Below are positions 1 to 9,749 of a stretch of DNA of 64,000 bases, in pieces. Both the position numbers and the translations under genes were made by a program. Source of the stretch: Anas platyrhynchos (Eukaryota > Chordata > Aves > Anseriformes > Anatidae); assembly GCF_047663525.1 (NCBI RefSeq), contig NC_092612.1, positions 5,861,501 to 5,925,500 on the forward strand, written 5' to 3'. The stretch's first letter is position 1. Every line of letters starts with the position of its first letter. Under the pieces are notes generated by a model that saw nothing but the letters and a program-made list of their open reading frames with translations, searched no databases and was not told where the DNA came from.

Positions 1-314
1 ATGAACCTCACACTAGTGAAGCAACTAGTTAAACACCAAGACCTGATTAGAATTTTAAAAGGCATTCAGGAAAATGGAGAGAAGACTCTAATTACTGTCC
101 ATCATGATACAAAGGAAATAAGCAGAGTTTTGCAAAGAGTAAAACGAGACACAAGTCACAACTGGTGGGATACACTTTTTGGATGGTCGCCAACTGTAAC
201 TGGGATTTTGAACACATTGAGTCACCCAATTATTGTTTTATTGATATTAGTGCATCCAGCGCTGCAATAAAGAATATACCACTTAAAGAAATTTTGGCTT
301 TGATCTTTAAATCA
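1..314 (+). mobile_element. ERV remnant: env transmembrane tail fused to LTR end
   Basis: An open frame runs from the window edge to 270 (89 residues from its first Met). It ends in a tryptophan-rich stretch (residues 55-62) followed by a hydrophobic anchor-like segment at about residues 66-84, as at the C-terminal end of a retroviral transmembrane envelope subunit. At about 250 the sequence changes abruptly into the last 65 bases of an LTR. Bases 250-314 match the end of the LTR at 14850-14915, sharing the stretch around the AATAAA signal and the terminal ...AATCA. The cytoplasmic tail, polypurine tract and most of the LTR are therefore missing, and the final residues are encoded by LTR sequence. 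The element continues to the left of the window. It is non-functional as seen. The retroviral call is firm; the exact family is not determined. Confidence 0.8.
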
Positions 315-2340
315 GTATACATGCATGAATTTACAGTTAACTGGCAAATGTTCAAACACCACAAAGAAATGAGCAGCACATCACAATTTAGGACTCTAGG
401 CTGACGTTAGGAGCAGACTTTCAAGCATTTGTGGAATAACCACATAGCTTTAAATGCGGTGATCTACTGTTTCAAGGAAAATATGCTGAATAGCCCAAAA
501 ACACATCTCAGTTCCTCTAGAACCACTTCCATCTTCAACTAAACTAATAAAGCCACAGATTTCCAAGAACTTTGAAAAGAGCATCTTCCCACACGCTGTC
601 TCCTTGTGTCTATTACTAACATGCTTATTTGCCACCATCTATCATCGAAACACGTGCTCAGCTAACACCTAAAGTACTGACTGATCCCAGCACTCGCTGC
701 TAAACCTAAAACACCACCAAGATACACAATAACTGAAGGAGCACGTCCATCCTCTGCTGGCACCGACCAACCTTGGCGCTGCCTGCACACGACAGTATTG
801 ATTTTGGCAGTTTGTACACTTTATCACGGCAAGCCCCATCTACTATTTATTCCTTATCAGCGCGTTTACAGGAAGCTTTGATCCACCCAGCGGGATCAGC
901 TTTCTCACTTTTAATAACCTTTGTTTATTTAAGCCATCTGATCAAAGGCTATCAAGATACTCTATTTAAAACGCTCTAAATCCTTAAAATCACTTAGGAT
1001 CAAGCCACCAGCTCGCCCCCGAGCTCCAGGAGCAGCTTCCCAGCCCCACGCACCCTGCCTCGGGAACCCGCTTCAACCCGCAGCAGCGGCGAGCACATGG
1101 CAGGCAGCGATCCTGGCGGTTTAGAGGGCGAACAGGTTGTGAGTGAATTCACCAGAAAAAATAACTTTTTTTTTTTTTTTTTTTTTTGAGGAAGAACTTC
1201 AGGAAAAAAACAAACAAACAAACAAACAAACAAAAGCACAGTTGAGGTGCACTGTTAAAATGTAACAGCCACCGGTTTGCTGGCTGACCCACGAACCCCC
1301 CTTGAAGCCCTCCCACCCCTAAAAAAAAAACCAAAGCTTAAAGGGCATTTCTTAAGCTCGCAGCTGCTGCCTGACGGCGTTTTCCAGCTCACAGCCGACC
1401 TCCTGCCCCAGGAGCCGCCCAACGCCCGGCGGCAGCGAGCCGAGGCAGCCCAGCCGAGGCACGTCCCGGGGCAACTCCGAGCGCTGCTCGCGGCCGGGAG
1501 CTTTTTATTCACCTCTCCCCAGGGCAGGGCAGGGCAGGTGGTGAACAAACAGAAATGGTTGCTGGGCTATCCATGGTCAAAATTAGTTTTGGAAGCAGCG
1601 TGCTCGCTGAAGTGGCGCACCGCACGTTGCCCTTGTGCTTGGTGATTCGCTGGAAGCCCAGCGGGGAATAACCCGCGCAGTCAGCACAGCGGGCCCGAGC
1701 AGCAGAGTTCCCCCACTGCTGCCTGCTAATAACACTGTGCAGGATAGAACTCCCACTCTCTGATTCAAACGAGGATCTCCTGTTTGAAGAAAGTTCAGCC
1801 TTCCTGGAGCGCCCTGCCTTTAGAACTGCCTCCCCGAGGACTCTGTCAGCCAGGTCTCTAAACAGGCCAGTGTCTGCCCTCTGGAAATCCACGGCAGCGG
1901 TTCTGCAAACTGCCTTCCTTACTTCGCCAAAGATGAAAAAAGCCTATCGCTTCATGATGGCTGTGCCCAAAGAGACCTCCAACCATCATGTCACCCACAG
2001 GTCCTTCCCTGATTGCAAACAACAGGTCAAGTGGGGCACCTTCCCTTGCTGCTTCCCTCACCACCTGTGTCCACACACCCCAGGAGTCTCTCAGACCATT
2101 TCCTCCTTCCTGCACTGTATTTCAAGCAGACACCTGGCAAGCTGAAGTCCCCCATGAGAACAAGGGTAGCAAACATGAGACTTCCCTTGCTGCGTATGCA
2201 GTATTTTATCTGTGGGTCTGTGGTTTTTGTTTGTTAGTTTGCTGGGGGGGGGGGGGGGGGGAGAGAGAGATGTTCTTTTTTTTCTTCCCCGTTTTTCTTT
2301 CTTTCTTTTTCTTTTTTCTTCTTCCCTCTTCCCCATATGA
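315..2340. other. Gene-less stretch with simple repeats
   Basis: I see no conserved protein, splice-consistent exon or RNA gene here. Recognisable content is low-complexity: a T run at about 1166-1187, a (CAAA)n tract at about 1208-1233, an 18-base G homopolymer at 2244-2261 followed by (GA)n, and a CT-rich tract to about 2335. Bases 1020-1500 are moderately GC-rich with several CpGs but have no supported gene start. Overlapping open frames of 60-127 codons in all directions look like chance frames. Confidence 0.6.
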
Positions 2341-4404
2341 TTGACTTGCTGTCCTCTCTCTCACATTGTTCTGTTTGTGTATTGGAATTGTTAGCTCCTA
2401 TTCATGGTCAACACTTCATCCAGTTCTCAAAGATCACAAATGTACCCAATGTATTTACCTCCTGTAGTGCTACAGGACATTGTACTTATGTCTGGAAATG
2501 GATACATATGGCATACAGAATCTAATGTTTGAATGACTACCTAATCTGTAGTGTCACAGCTGCAGAAACCTGCGGAGCATCAGCAGACATCTCCTACCAA
2601 TTGAGTTGTATGTTTCCTACATTACTTCTTGCTTATTTTTCATCCATGAAGAACAGAATTTCCATTTATGCAGACCTCAAGAGGAATTCATCCTTAGTTG
2701 TAGAGTAGTGACAGGTATTTGATAATACACAGTGTCATCCGAAGAAGAAATGCCTTTGGCAATTCTTTCACCTCATAAAGAATAGTAAATAAGTGCACAT
2801 TTTAAACTGTATTTACTTGTTTGTTTATTGCTCTTTGACAACAAACATGGAGTGAATAATAGAGACACTAATATTAAACTTAACATTAGCAAGACTTGTT
2901 ACTTCCATGCAAGTAGAAATAATCCAACAAAAAGATGACGATTCTTATCTCACAATTGAGATGAACAACATAGAATAATGAAGTATGGTTTACCTAACCG
3001 TTTAGAATATAGTATTTTGCAATCTACTCAGAAAAATTGTAAATGTGCCACAAGACAATAGGCCCATTTATCCTGTTGTAACAGCCGCCTCATGATGTGG
3101 ACAAATTTATTCTGTGCTTGCAGCAAGGAAAAATGCAGTCCTTTCATATCTACAGCCACACATGTTATACACTACTTGCCCAGATGACAGCAGAGTAAAA
3201 ATCCCTTTGCTAAGTACATCTAATAATCCACAACAACACTTTCAAATATGCCCACTTGTAGTCCACCACTAACATAAAACTAACCTCACTTTCAAAAGTG
3301 CCTTTTTTGATATGTTGGAGAGAGTTATGGATAAAAGTTAGATTCAGTTAAGTGCGGACATTCTGCTCTCTGCATTCAAGTTTGTGCAGCTATTAAGTGT
3401 ATGCTTTTCAGTGAGTACTGTACTCTTACAAAAAAGGTTTGCTTTTCATCCTCAACTGATTACCAACAGAAGTCAATCAAAGGATACATGTAGCCCTTGC
3501 AGATTGGGAATTCAAAAGAATTATCTATCTTCTAAAAAAAGACATGAGTAATTAGTACAAAGAAAATACTGTACTTGCCCATCTAGCTTACCTAGAAAAT
3601 GCTGAATTTGATCCTCTGTTTTGCTTGGTTTGTTTGTTTGTTTGTTTTCTACAGTAATGTTACAGAAACAAACAACACGCTTCGATATTCCCAAAGTGCA
3701 ATTTTTTTAAAGCCCCAACAAACAAAACCTTCAAGTGAAATAAGCAGTTCCCTTAATTTCACAACCAGACCATAACAACCATAACAATTATTTTGACTTT
3801 TTTTTGTTTGTTTGTTTGTTTTGGTTTTTTTTGTGGAGAAACAAAAAACTTCTAGGTCGTGCAATAGGACACAAAGTAATTTTAGATGTGATATTTTTTA
3901 AAGTACTTTCACGTTCCTTTTCAATAACAAATTGGTCTTTAGGCTATTTTAATATCAAGCATGGCTCGTATAAAATGTACGAAGTATTTAGAAAAGAGAA
4001 GTCAGAGGTCAGTCATTATCAATACCAGGTAAGATTCTGGAAACTGTATTTTTCTAGCTATATAGTGAAATAAATTATGTAGTTTGTTATTGTTTCTGAC
4101 CCAATGAAATGAAGCAGAATGTTCTTTCAGAAAACCTAAATTACACAGGTACAGTGCACTTCACAGTGCAATTTTTGGAAAATATTTGAAGTTAGTGAAA
4201 TAAAACCAAGTAAACAATATAAATTACTTCTTCAATGTTAAAAGGTCTTTGAATGATATGTCCATAGATACTGAATTAATTACAATCCATCTCAGATTCA
4301 CTCAAACTGTGTGAACATCACAAGCACCTCATGATTTGATCATGACCAGAAGAACTAAAGGGCATTAAGTGGTTCATCCATGGCTGCTACTTACCAAGAC
4401 CATC
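2341..4404. other. AT-rich gene-less stretch
   Basis: AT-rich sequence without a supportable gene. Short (TTTG)n tracts lie at about 3621-3646 and 3803-3826. Nothing else was recognised. Confidence 0.6.
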
Positions 4405-5255
4405 TGTAGTGGGTTTACATGGCAAAGTTTTGGTAGCAGGGGGCCATAAGGGTGGTTTCTGTGAGAAAGATCTAGAAGCCGCCCCATGTTTGGGAAGGGC
4501 CCCATTGTTTTCCAGAGCTGAGCCAATAAGCGATGTTGTTTTGCGCCTCTGTGAGAGCATATTTAAGACAGGGAAAAAAACGCTGCGCCACACAGCAGCC
4601 GGGAGAGTCAAGGGAGTGAGAAACAGCCTTGCAGGTGCCAAGGTCAGTGTAGAAGGAGGGGGAGAGGTGCTCCAGGCGCCGGAGCAGAAGTCCCCTGCGG
4701 CCTGTGGTGAGGACCATGGTGAAGCAGGATGTCCCCCTGCAGCCCATGGAGTACCACGGTGGAGCAGGGTTCCACGCTGCAGCCCGTGGAGGAGACCACG
4801 GTGGAGCAGGTGGCCCTGCACCGACGGAGGCTGCCGCCTGTGGAAGACCCCTGCCGGAGCAGATTCCGGGCCGGACCTGTAGCCCGTGGAGAGGAGCCCA
4901 CGCAGGAGCAGGTGACCTGGCAGGAGCTGCTGCCCGTGGGGGAGCCAGGTTGGAGCAGTTTTCTCCTGAGGGATGGAGCCCGTGGTACGGACCCATATCT
5001 GGAGCAGCTCTGGAAGAGCTGCTGCCTGTGGGAAGCCCACGCCGGATCAGTTCATCAAGGACTGCATCCCGTGGGAGGGACCCCACAGCACAGGGGACGA
5101 GAGTGACCGAGAAGGAGCGGCAGAGAAGAAGCGCTGTAGACTGACCATATACCCATTTCCCCGTTCCCCATTTTCTCCCCATTCCTCTTTGAGGAGGGGG
5201 AGTGACAGAGTGGCTGTGGTGGAGCTCGGCTGCCCACCTGAGTAAAACCACCACA
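4405..5255 (+). mobile_element. ERVL-like LTR, promoter-bearing, 851 bp
   Basis: The segment begins TG and ends CA. It carries a CCAAT motif at 4523-4527 and a TATA-like ATATTTAAG at 4559-4567, in the order expected for an LTR promoter read on the plus strand. The 3' half holds degenerate GGAGCAG / CTGCAGCCC repeats, a hallmark of a common bird ERVL-type LTR, and a second, truncated member of the same family lies at about 30925-31373. It ends in the motif ACCACCACA. No clean short target duplication is visible, because the right flank is rearranged (see the entry at 5256-5508). Long antisense open frames inside it are by-products of the GC-rich internal repeats, not genes. Confidence 0.75.
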
Positions 5256-5508
5256 GTCCTTTTGTGCTTTCTTAAATTCTTCACAACTAATGCATTCCTA
5301 ACAATCATCCTGCACATATTTTGCCCATTACTTCTATCAACTATCATCCTTATCTGAAATTCCTCGAGCCCCACGTTGGGCGCCAAAAAGGACTGTCGTG
5401 GTTTTACTCAGGTGGGCAGCTTTTGTGCTTTCTTAAATTCTTCACAACTAATATATTCCTAACAATCATCCTGCACGTATTTTGCCCATTACTTCTATCA
5501 ACTATCAT
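5256..5508. repeat. 88-bp direct duplication around an inverted LTR/PBS fragment
   Basis: Bases 5260-5347 recur with a few mismatches at 5421-5508. Between them lies a reverse-oriented fragment. Read on the minus strand, 5421-5391 repeats the 3' end of the neighbouring LTR, and 5385-5368 reads TGGCGCCCAACGTGGGGC, the known primer-binding sequence complementary to the 3' end of tRNA-Lys(1,2). So the plus-strand LTR lacks its own PBS, while an inverted LTR-end plus PBS sits 113-163 bp away. This suggests a second, oppositely oriented element reduced to its leader, or a template-switch during reverse transcription. Confidence 0.7.
5368..5385 (-). promoter_or_regulatory. Retroviral primer-binding site (tRNA-Lys type)
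   Basis: An eighteen-base match to the tRNA-Lys(1,2)-type primer-binding site, on the minus strand. It lies six bases downstream of a copy of the LTR terminus (5421-5391). In an intact element this is where minus-strand DNA synthesis is primed. Here no gag or pol follows, so the site is a relic. Confidence 0.75.
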
Positions 5509-5552
5509 AATTTCTTTTTTTATCATTTGGTTTTTTTTTTTTTTTTTTTTTA

Positions 5553-7391
5553 GGATCTGGGTTGATTTTGGGGTGGTTTTGAGGTGGGTTTTGTTGGGTT
5601 TCCGTTGGGTTTTATGGTGGTTGGTAGTGGACTGTACATTTAGGAGAACTTCAGGTAGGTTTAAGGTTTTTTTGGGGGTTAAATCACGTTTTTTCTTCTA
5701 ATCCGGTTCGCTTTTGGGGTGTTTTTGACGTGTTATGGGGTTTCCGTTGGGTTTTAGTTGGGTTCTTGTTGGTCATCATTGTAGAAAAGGGTAAATTGCA
5801 GGTTTTGGAGAACATCAGGTAGGTTTCGGGGGACTTTTGGGGTGGATTCATGGTATTTGGGGTTTTCTTTCATTTTTGGGGGTGATCCTGTTCTTTTTTG
5901 GGGTGTTTTTGATGTGTTTTTGGGTTTCCGCTGGGTTTTAGTTGGGTTCTTGTTGGTCATCATGGTGCAAAAGGGTAAATCGTGGGTTTTGGAGAACATC
6001 AGGTAGGTTTAGGGGGACTTTTGGGGTGGATCTATGGTTTTTGGGGTTTTCTTTCATTTTTGGGGTTGATCCTGTTTTTGTTTGGGGTGTTTTTGACATG
6101 TTTTGAGGTCTCCGTTGGGTTCTCGTTGGTCATCATGGTGGAAAATGGTAAATTGTGGGTTTTGGAGAACATCAGGTGCGTTTAAGGTTTTTTTTGGGGG
6201 TTAAAGCACGTTTTTTCTTCTGATCCTGTTATTTTTTGGGATGTTTTTGATGTGTTTTGGGGTTTCCGTTGCGTTTCGTTGAGTTCCTAATGGTTTTTAT
6301 GTTGGTTGGGAGTGGACCTTGGGATTTGGAGAACATCAGGTAGATTTAGGGTGGTTTTGGGGTGGATCTATGGTTTTGGGATTTTCTTCTGATTTTTAGG
6401 ATTTTCTTCTGTTTTTGGGGTGATCCCGTTCTTTTTTGGGGGGTTTTGACGTGTTTTGGGGTCTGCATTGGTTTTCGTTGGGTTTTCCGTGGTCATCGTG
6501 GCGGAAAAGGGTACATTGTGGGTTTTGGAGAACATCAGGAAGGTTTAGGGTGGTTTTGGGGTGGATCTATGCATTTGGGGGATTTTCTTCCAGTTTTGGG
6601 GGTGATCCCGTTCTTTTTTGGGGTGTTTTTGACGTGTTTTGGGGTCTCCGTTGGGTTTCGTTGGGTTTTCCGTGGTAATTATGGTGGAAAATGGTAAATT
6701 GTGGATTTTGGAGAACATCAGGTAGGTTTAGGGGGACTTTTGGACAGATTCATGGTTTTTGGGGTTTTCTTCTGTTTTTTGGGGTGGTCCCATTCATTTT
6801 TGGGAAGTTTTTGAGGTGTTTGGGGGTCACCGTTGGGTTTTGTTGGGTTGTCGTTGGTCATCATGGTGGAAAATGGTAAATTGTGGGTTTTGGAGAACAT
6901 CAGGTAGGTTTAAGGGTTTTTTGGGGTGAAATCATGGCATTTTGGGTTATTTTAGGATTTGGGTTTATTTTGGGGTGGTTTTGAGGTGTTTTGGGGTCTT
7001 CATTGGGTTTCGTTGGGTTCTTGTTGGTCATTATGGTGAATGGGAGTGAAATGTGGGATTTGGAGAAGATCAGGTGAGTTTCGGGTGGTTTTGGGGGGAA
7101 ATTCATAGTTTTTGTTTTTTTTTCTTCTGATCCATTTATTTCTTGGGGTGTTTTTGACGTGTTTTGGGGTCACCGTTGGGTTTTGTTGGGTTTCCATTGG
7201 GTTTTATGGTGGTTGGGAGTGTATTGTACATTTAGCAGAACATCAGGTAGGTTTAAGGTTTTTTGGTGGGTTAAATCACTTTTTTTCTTCTGATCCGGTT
7301 CGCTTTTGGGGTGTTTTTGAAGAGTTTTGTGGTTTCCGTTGCATTTCGTTGAGTTCCTAATGGGTTTTATGGTGGTTGGGAGTGGACTTTG
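5553..7391 (+). repeat. G/T-rich minisatellite, ~180-bp period, about 10 units
   Basis: A shared core, GGAGAACATCAGG and variants, recurs at 5643, 5807, 5991, 6164, 6328, 6527, 6710, 6892, 7062 and 7235, giving spacings of 164-199 bp. Each unit also carries TTTTGGGGTG, TTTGACGTGTTTTGGGG, a CCGTTGGGTTT block and a TTGGTCATCATGGTGGAAAA block. The plus strand is strongly G/T-rich with many runs of three to five G, so it has G-quadruplex potential. A T run (about 5531-5551) abuts the left edge. Units are diverged by substitutions and small indels, so the array is not newly made. Frames open in both directions across it are a composition effect and I do not call a protein. Confidence 0.85.
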
Positions 7392-7395
7392 AAAT

Positions 7396-7740
7396 TTTTT
7401 TTAATTTTTTTTATTTTATTTCTTCCAAAACCCATATATTTTACATGCAAAACATTGTACATAGAGATTAATATCAAAATGCAATACAGATCAGGTGCAC
7501 TTTAAGCTGGACTCTAGGATTTGGGAAACACACCAGGGTACATATTGCTTTGAAACCACCATTTTTTTTTTTTAATGTCATGCATACCACATAATATTCA
7601 GTCTTTTGTTTTGTATTTTTCTGTTTTTATACAAAAATACCAGTGCTTATTATACTAGTTACTGGAAAAAAAAAAATCAGATCTGTGTGCCCTCTTCAAA
7701 TCAAAATTTTGTTGTGAGAGCACTGGATAAATATATATAC
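7396..7740 (-). other. Possible mRNA 3' end (retrocopy or relic 3' UTR)
   Basis: Read on the minus strand, this AT-rich stretch resembles the end of a 3' UTR. It finishes with an AATAAA-type signal at about 7417-7425 and then an A-rich tail (T-rich on the plus strand, 7396-7420) that directly abuts the minisatellite. No coding sequence can be attached to it. It could be the tail of a processed retrocopy or the 3' end of a minus-strand transcript extending into the 2-kb duplicated segment. The parent gene is not recognised. Confidence 0.3.
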
Positions 7741-9749
7741 ACACACCAACAAGTGTCATAAACTTTGCCTTTGCTGAAGGAAGATAAATAACACAAAGAA
7801 AATCTGTCTAGTTTGTTTTACAGGCTTGTCTTTCTCAGTATGGAACAAACTGACCTCCCTGGTCTAACTTTGCAGTTGGCTATTCTGCCTCTGTCCTGGA
7901 GAGAAGAGCAAGAAAGGAACAAATCTATTTTTGCACTCCAAAAACGGGTTAGAGGAGGATTATCACACCTACCTATGGGTACTTCCTTGTTTGTTTATAA
8001 AGCACCAAGTATTTCTCTTGGACAGTCTCTGTTGCTGGCTTGTTTTGTGCCTTCCATTTATAATAAAGATATTCAAGATGCTTACCCCTTGGGTTTTTGT
8101 TTTTTGTTTTTTGTTTTTTTTTAAAGAACAGTGGAAGTGGAGAGTCAGATGACAAGCAAGAACAAACACCAGAAACTCCTTGTTCTGCCCCTGCTTTTTA
8201 ATCACCCAGCATCACCCCGGCTGCAAAACAGCCTCTGCTGATTTACCTGCTTGTTAAAGCACCCCACAGGCTGCAAGTGCGGTGTGCTAGGTGTCAAGTT
8301 CTATTTCACGGTGCACAGGTAACCATTCGTCTTCCCACAGTCGAAGCACAGAACAGCCTCTTGCTAACAGAACTCATCCCTGCTGCTGCAAGAAACCTCA
8401 TGGCCTGCAGGAAAACCTCAAGCTAAGAGTTCCAAAGCAAAAGCAGAAAACGCATGATTTGTACTCTTTATATTGGAGTGAATTCTAGCTGCTAAACGCT
8501 GCCTACATCTGAGGGCACGTGCTGAGGCTGGGAGGAAGGACACTCAACACCCACTGACAGCAGGAGTGCAAAGATGCCAGCCAAGAAGGCAAAGGTTAGA
8601 GCTGAACGCTGCCTCAGCTTCCTCCAGCAGCCAGCTGGGGGTCACCTTTCAGCACGCTCTCTGAGACTCTGAGCCCCGAGTTACCGCAGCCGCCAGGTAC
8701 AGCTGCTCCTTGCTGGCCCAAACTATTTGAAGAGTCTTCAAACTTCAGGGACCTGTTTTATGACAGCCTCAAGATCAAATCAATCTGTTCTGAAGGCGCT
8801 GATCGTCCTGGTGTTTCTGCAGCTGTCAAAGAACAATCCTGAACCGAGGCACTCGTCTGATCAGACAGTGCTGCAGCACAGATTTCTCTTTAGCTTGACA
8901 CATCAAGGTGAAGAGGAATTGATTCTTGCAAGCACCCTCTCAAGCAGGGATCTAATAAGGTGACCAGAACGACAGATCTGTTGTGCAGATCTGAGAACGT
9001 CCCTCTGCAGGGAATCACTTTCAAGCCTAAGATGTTTCACCCATCTCCCTGCCCCAGAGCGACACAAGTAAAGCTCTTAAGCAATTGCTAACCTGTTCTC
9101 AGTGCTCACGAGTCCCAAATCACTCATTTTACAATCTATAAACCATGGCAGCTGGCACCTAGTTGGCACACGGTGACACTGCACACGTTGGCAGTGTCGT
9201 CAGGAGCTGCAAAGTCAGGGCTGAGGGGGTTAAGGGAAAACCACACATCAGTTTAGCAACTTGGCTCCCGTAGGATACTTCCTACGGCAGGAGTTTCAGC
9301 AAAGCCACTCAGAGGGACCTGCTGGCTAATTCAAACGGGACTTCTGCTGGAGCAGTCAGAAGGCAGCAGGAGATATCCAGTGGGCATCACTGTCAGTCTG
9401 TGGCAGTTTGGGGTCCAGGTACCAGTGGTTATGCGTGGTTTTCTCTGCTTCACTTTCTCCAAAGCTGTGAGAAAATATTTCTTTTACAGCACTGTACAGT
9501 CCCACGTTACGGATGGAACCAGCTGCATCAACTTCCAGTACGACGGTGTTGGAAAAAGGTGCCTTTGGTGGTCAGGAGCACAACAGCTCTGCTGATGTGT
9601 CATTTAAGTGTGTTCTTACATCTGAGTTTCCTCATAGCAGTATGTAGCTGAGGGGGTCCAAGTTTCCCAGGGAAGGTTTATGTTTTTTCTCCTACCAAGC
9701 ACCAGCTCAGTATACAAAGCTCTGTTAATAACACCCAAGCATGTAGATG
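7741..9749. repeat. 2,009-bp direct duplication, copy 1
   Basis: This segment recurs at 28771-30779 in the same orientation, offset exactly 21,030 bp. I count about five differences: at 7762, 9601, 9676, 9683 and 9739. That is roughly 99.7 percent identity with no indel. No TG...CA termini, primer site or protein domain mark it as a known transposon, and it contains no supported coding region (the longest frame is 103 codons and ends in a T-rich stretch). The left edge follows a (TA)n tract. The right edge runs into unrelated sequence. Confidence 0.9.

Noticed and set aside
4472-5386. 304-codon minus-strand open frame
   Set aside because: It lies antisense through the GC-rich degenerate repeats of an LTR. 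Several frames are open on both strands there, and no domain is recognisable.
5982-7360. Series of open frames rich in Gly, Phe, Trp and Leu (plus) or Pro, Lys, Asn and Thr (minus)
   Set aside because: They follow from translating a G/T-rich tandem repeat. The frames shift from unit to unit with no constant coding phase.
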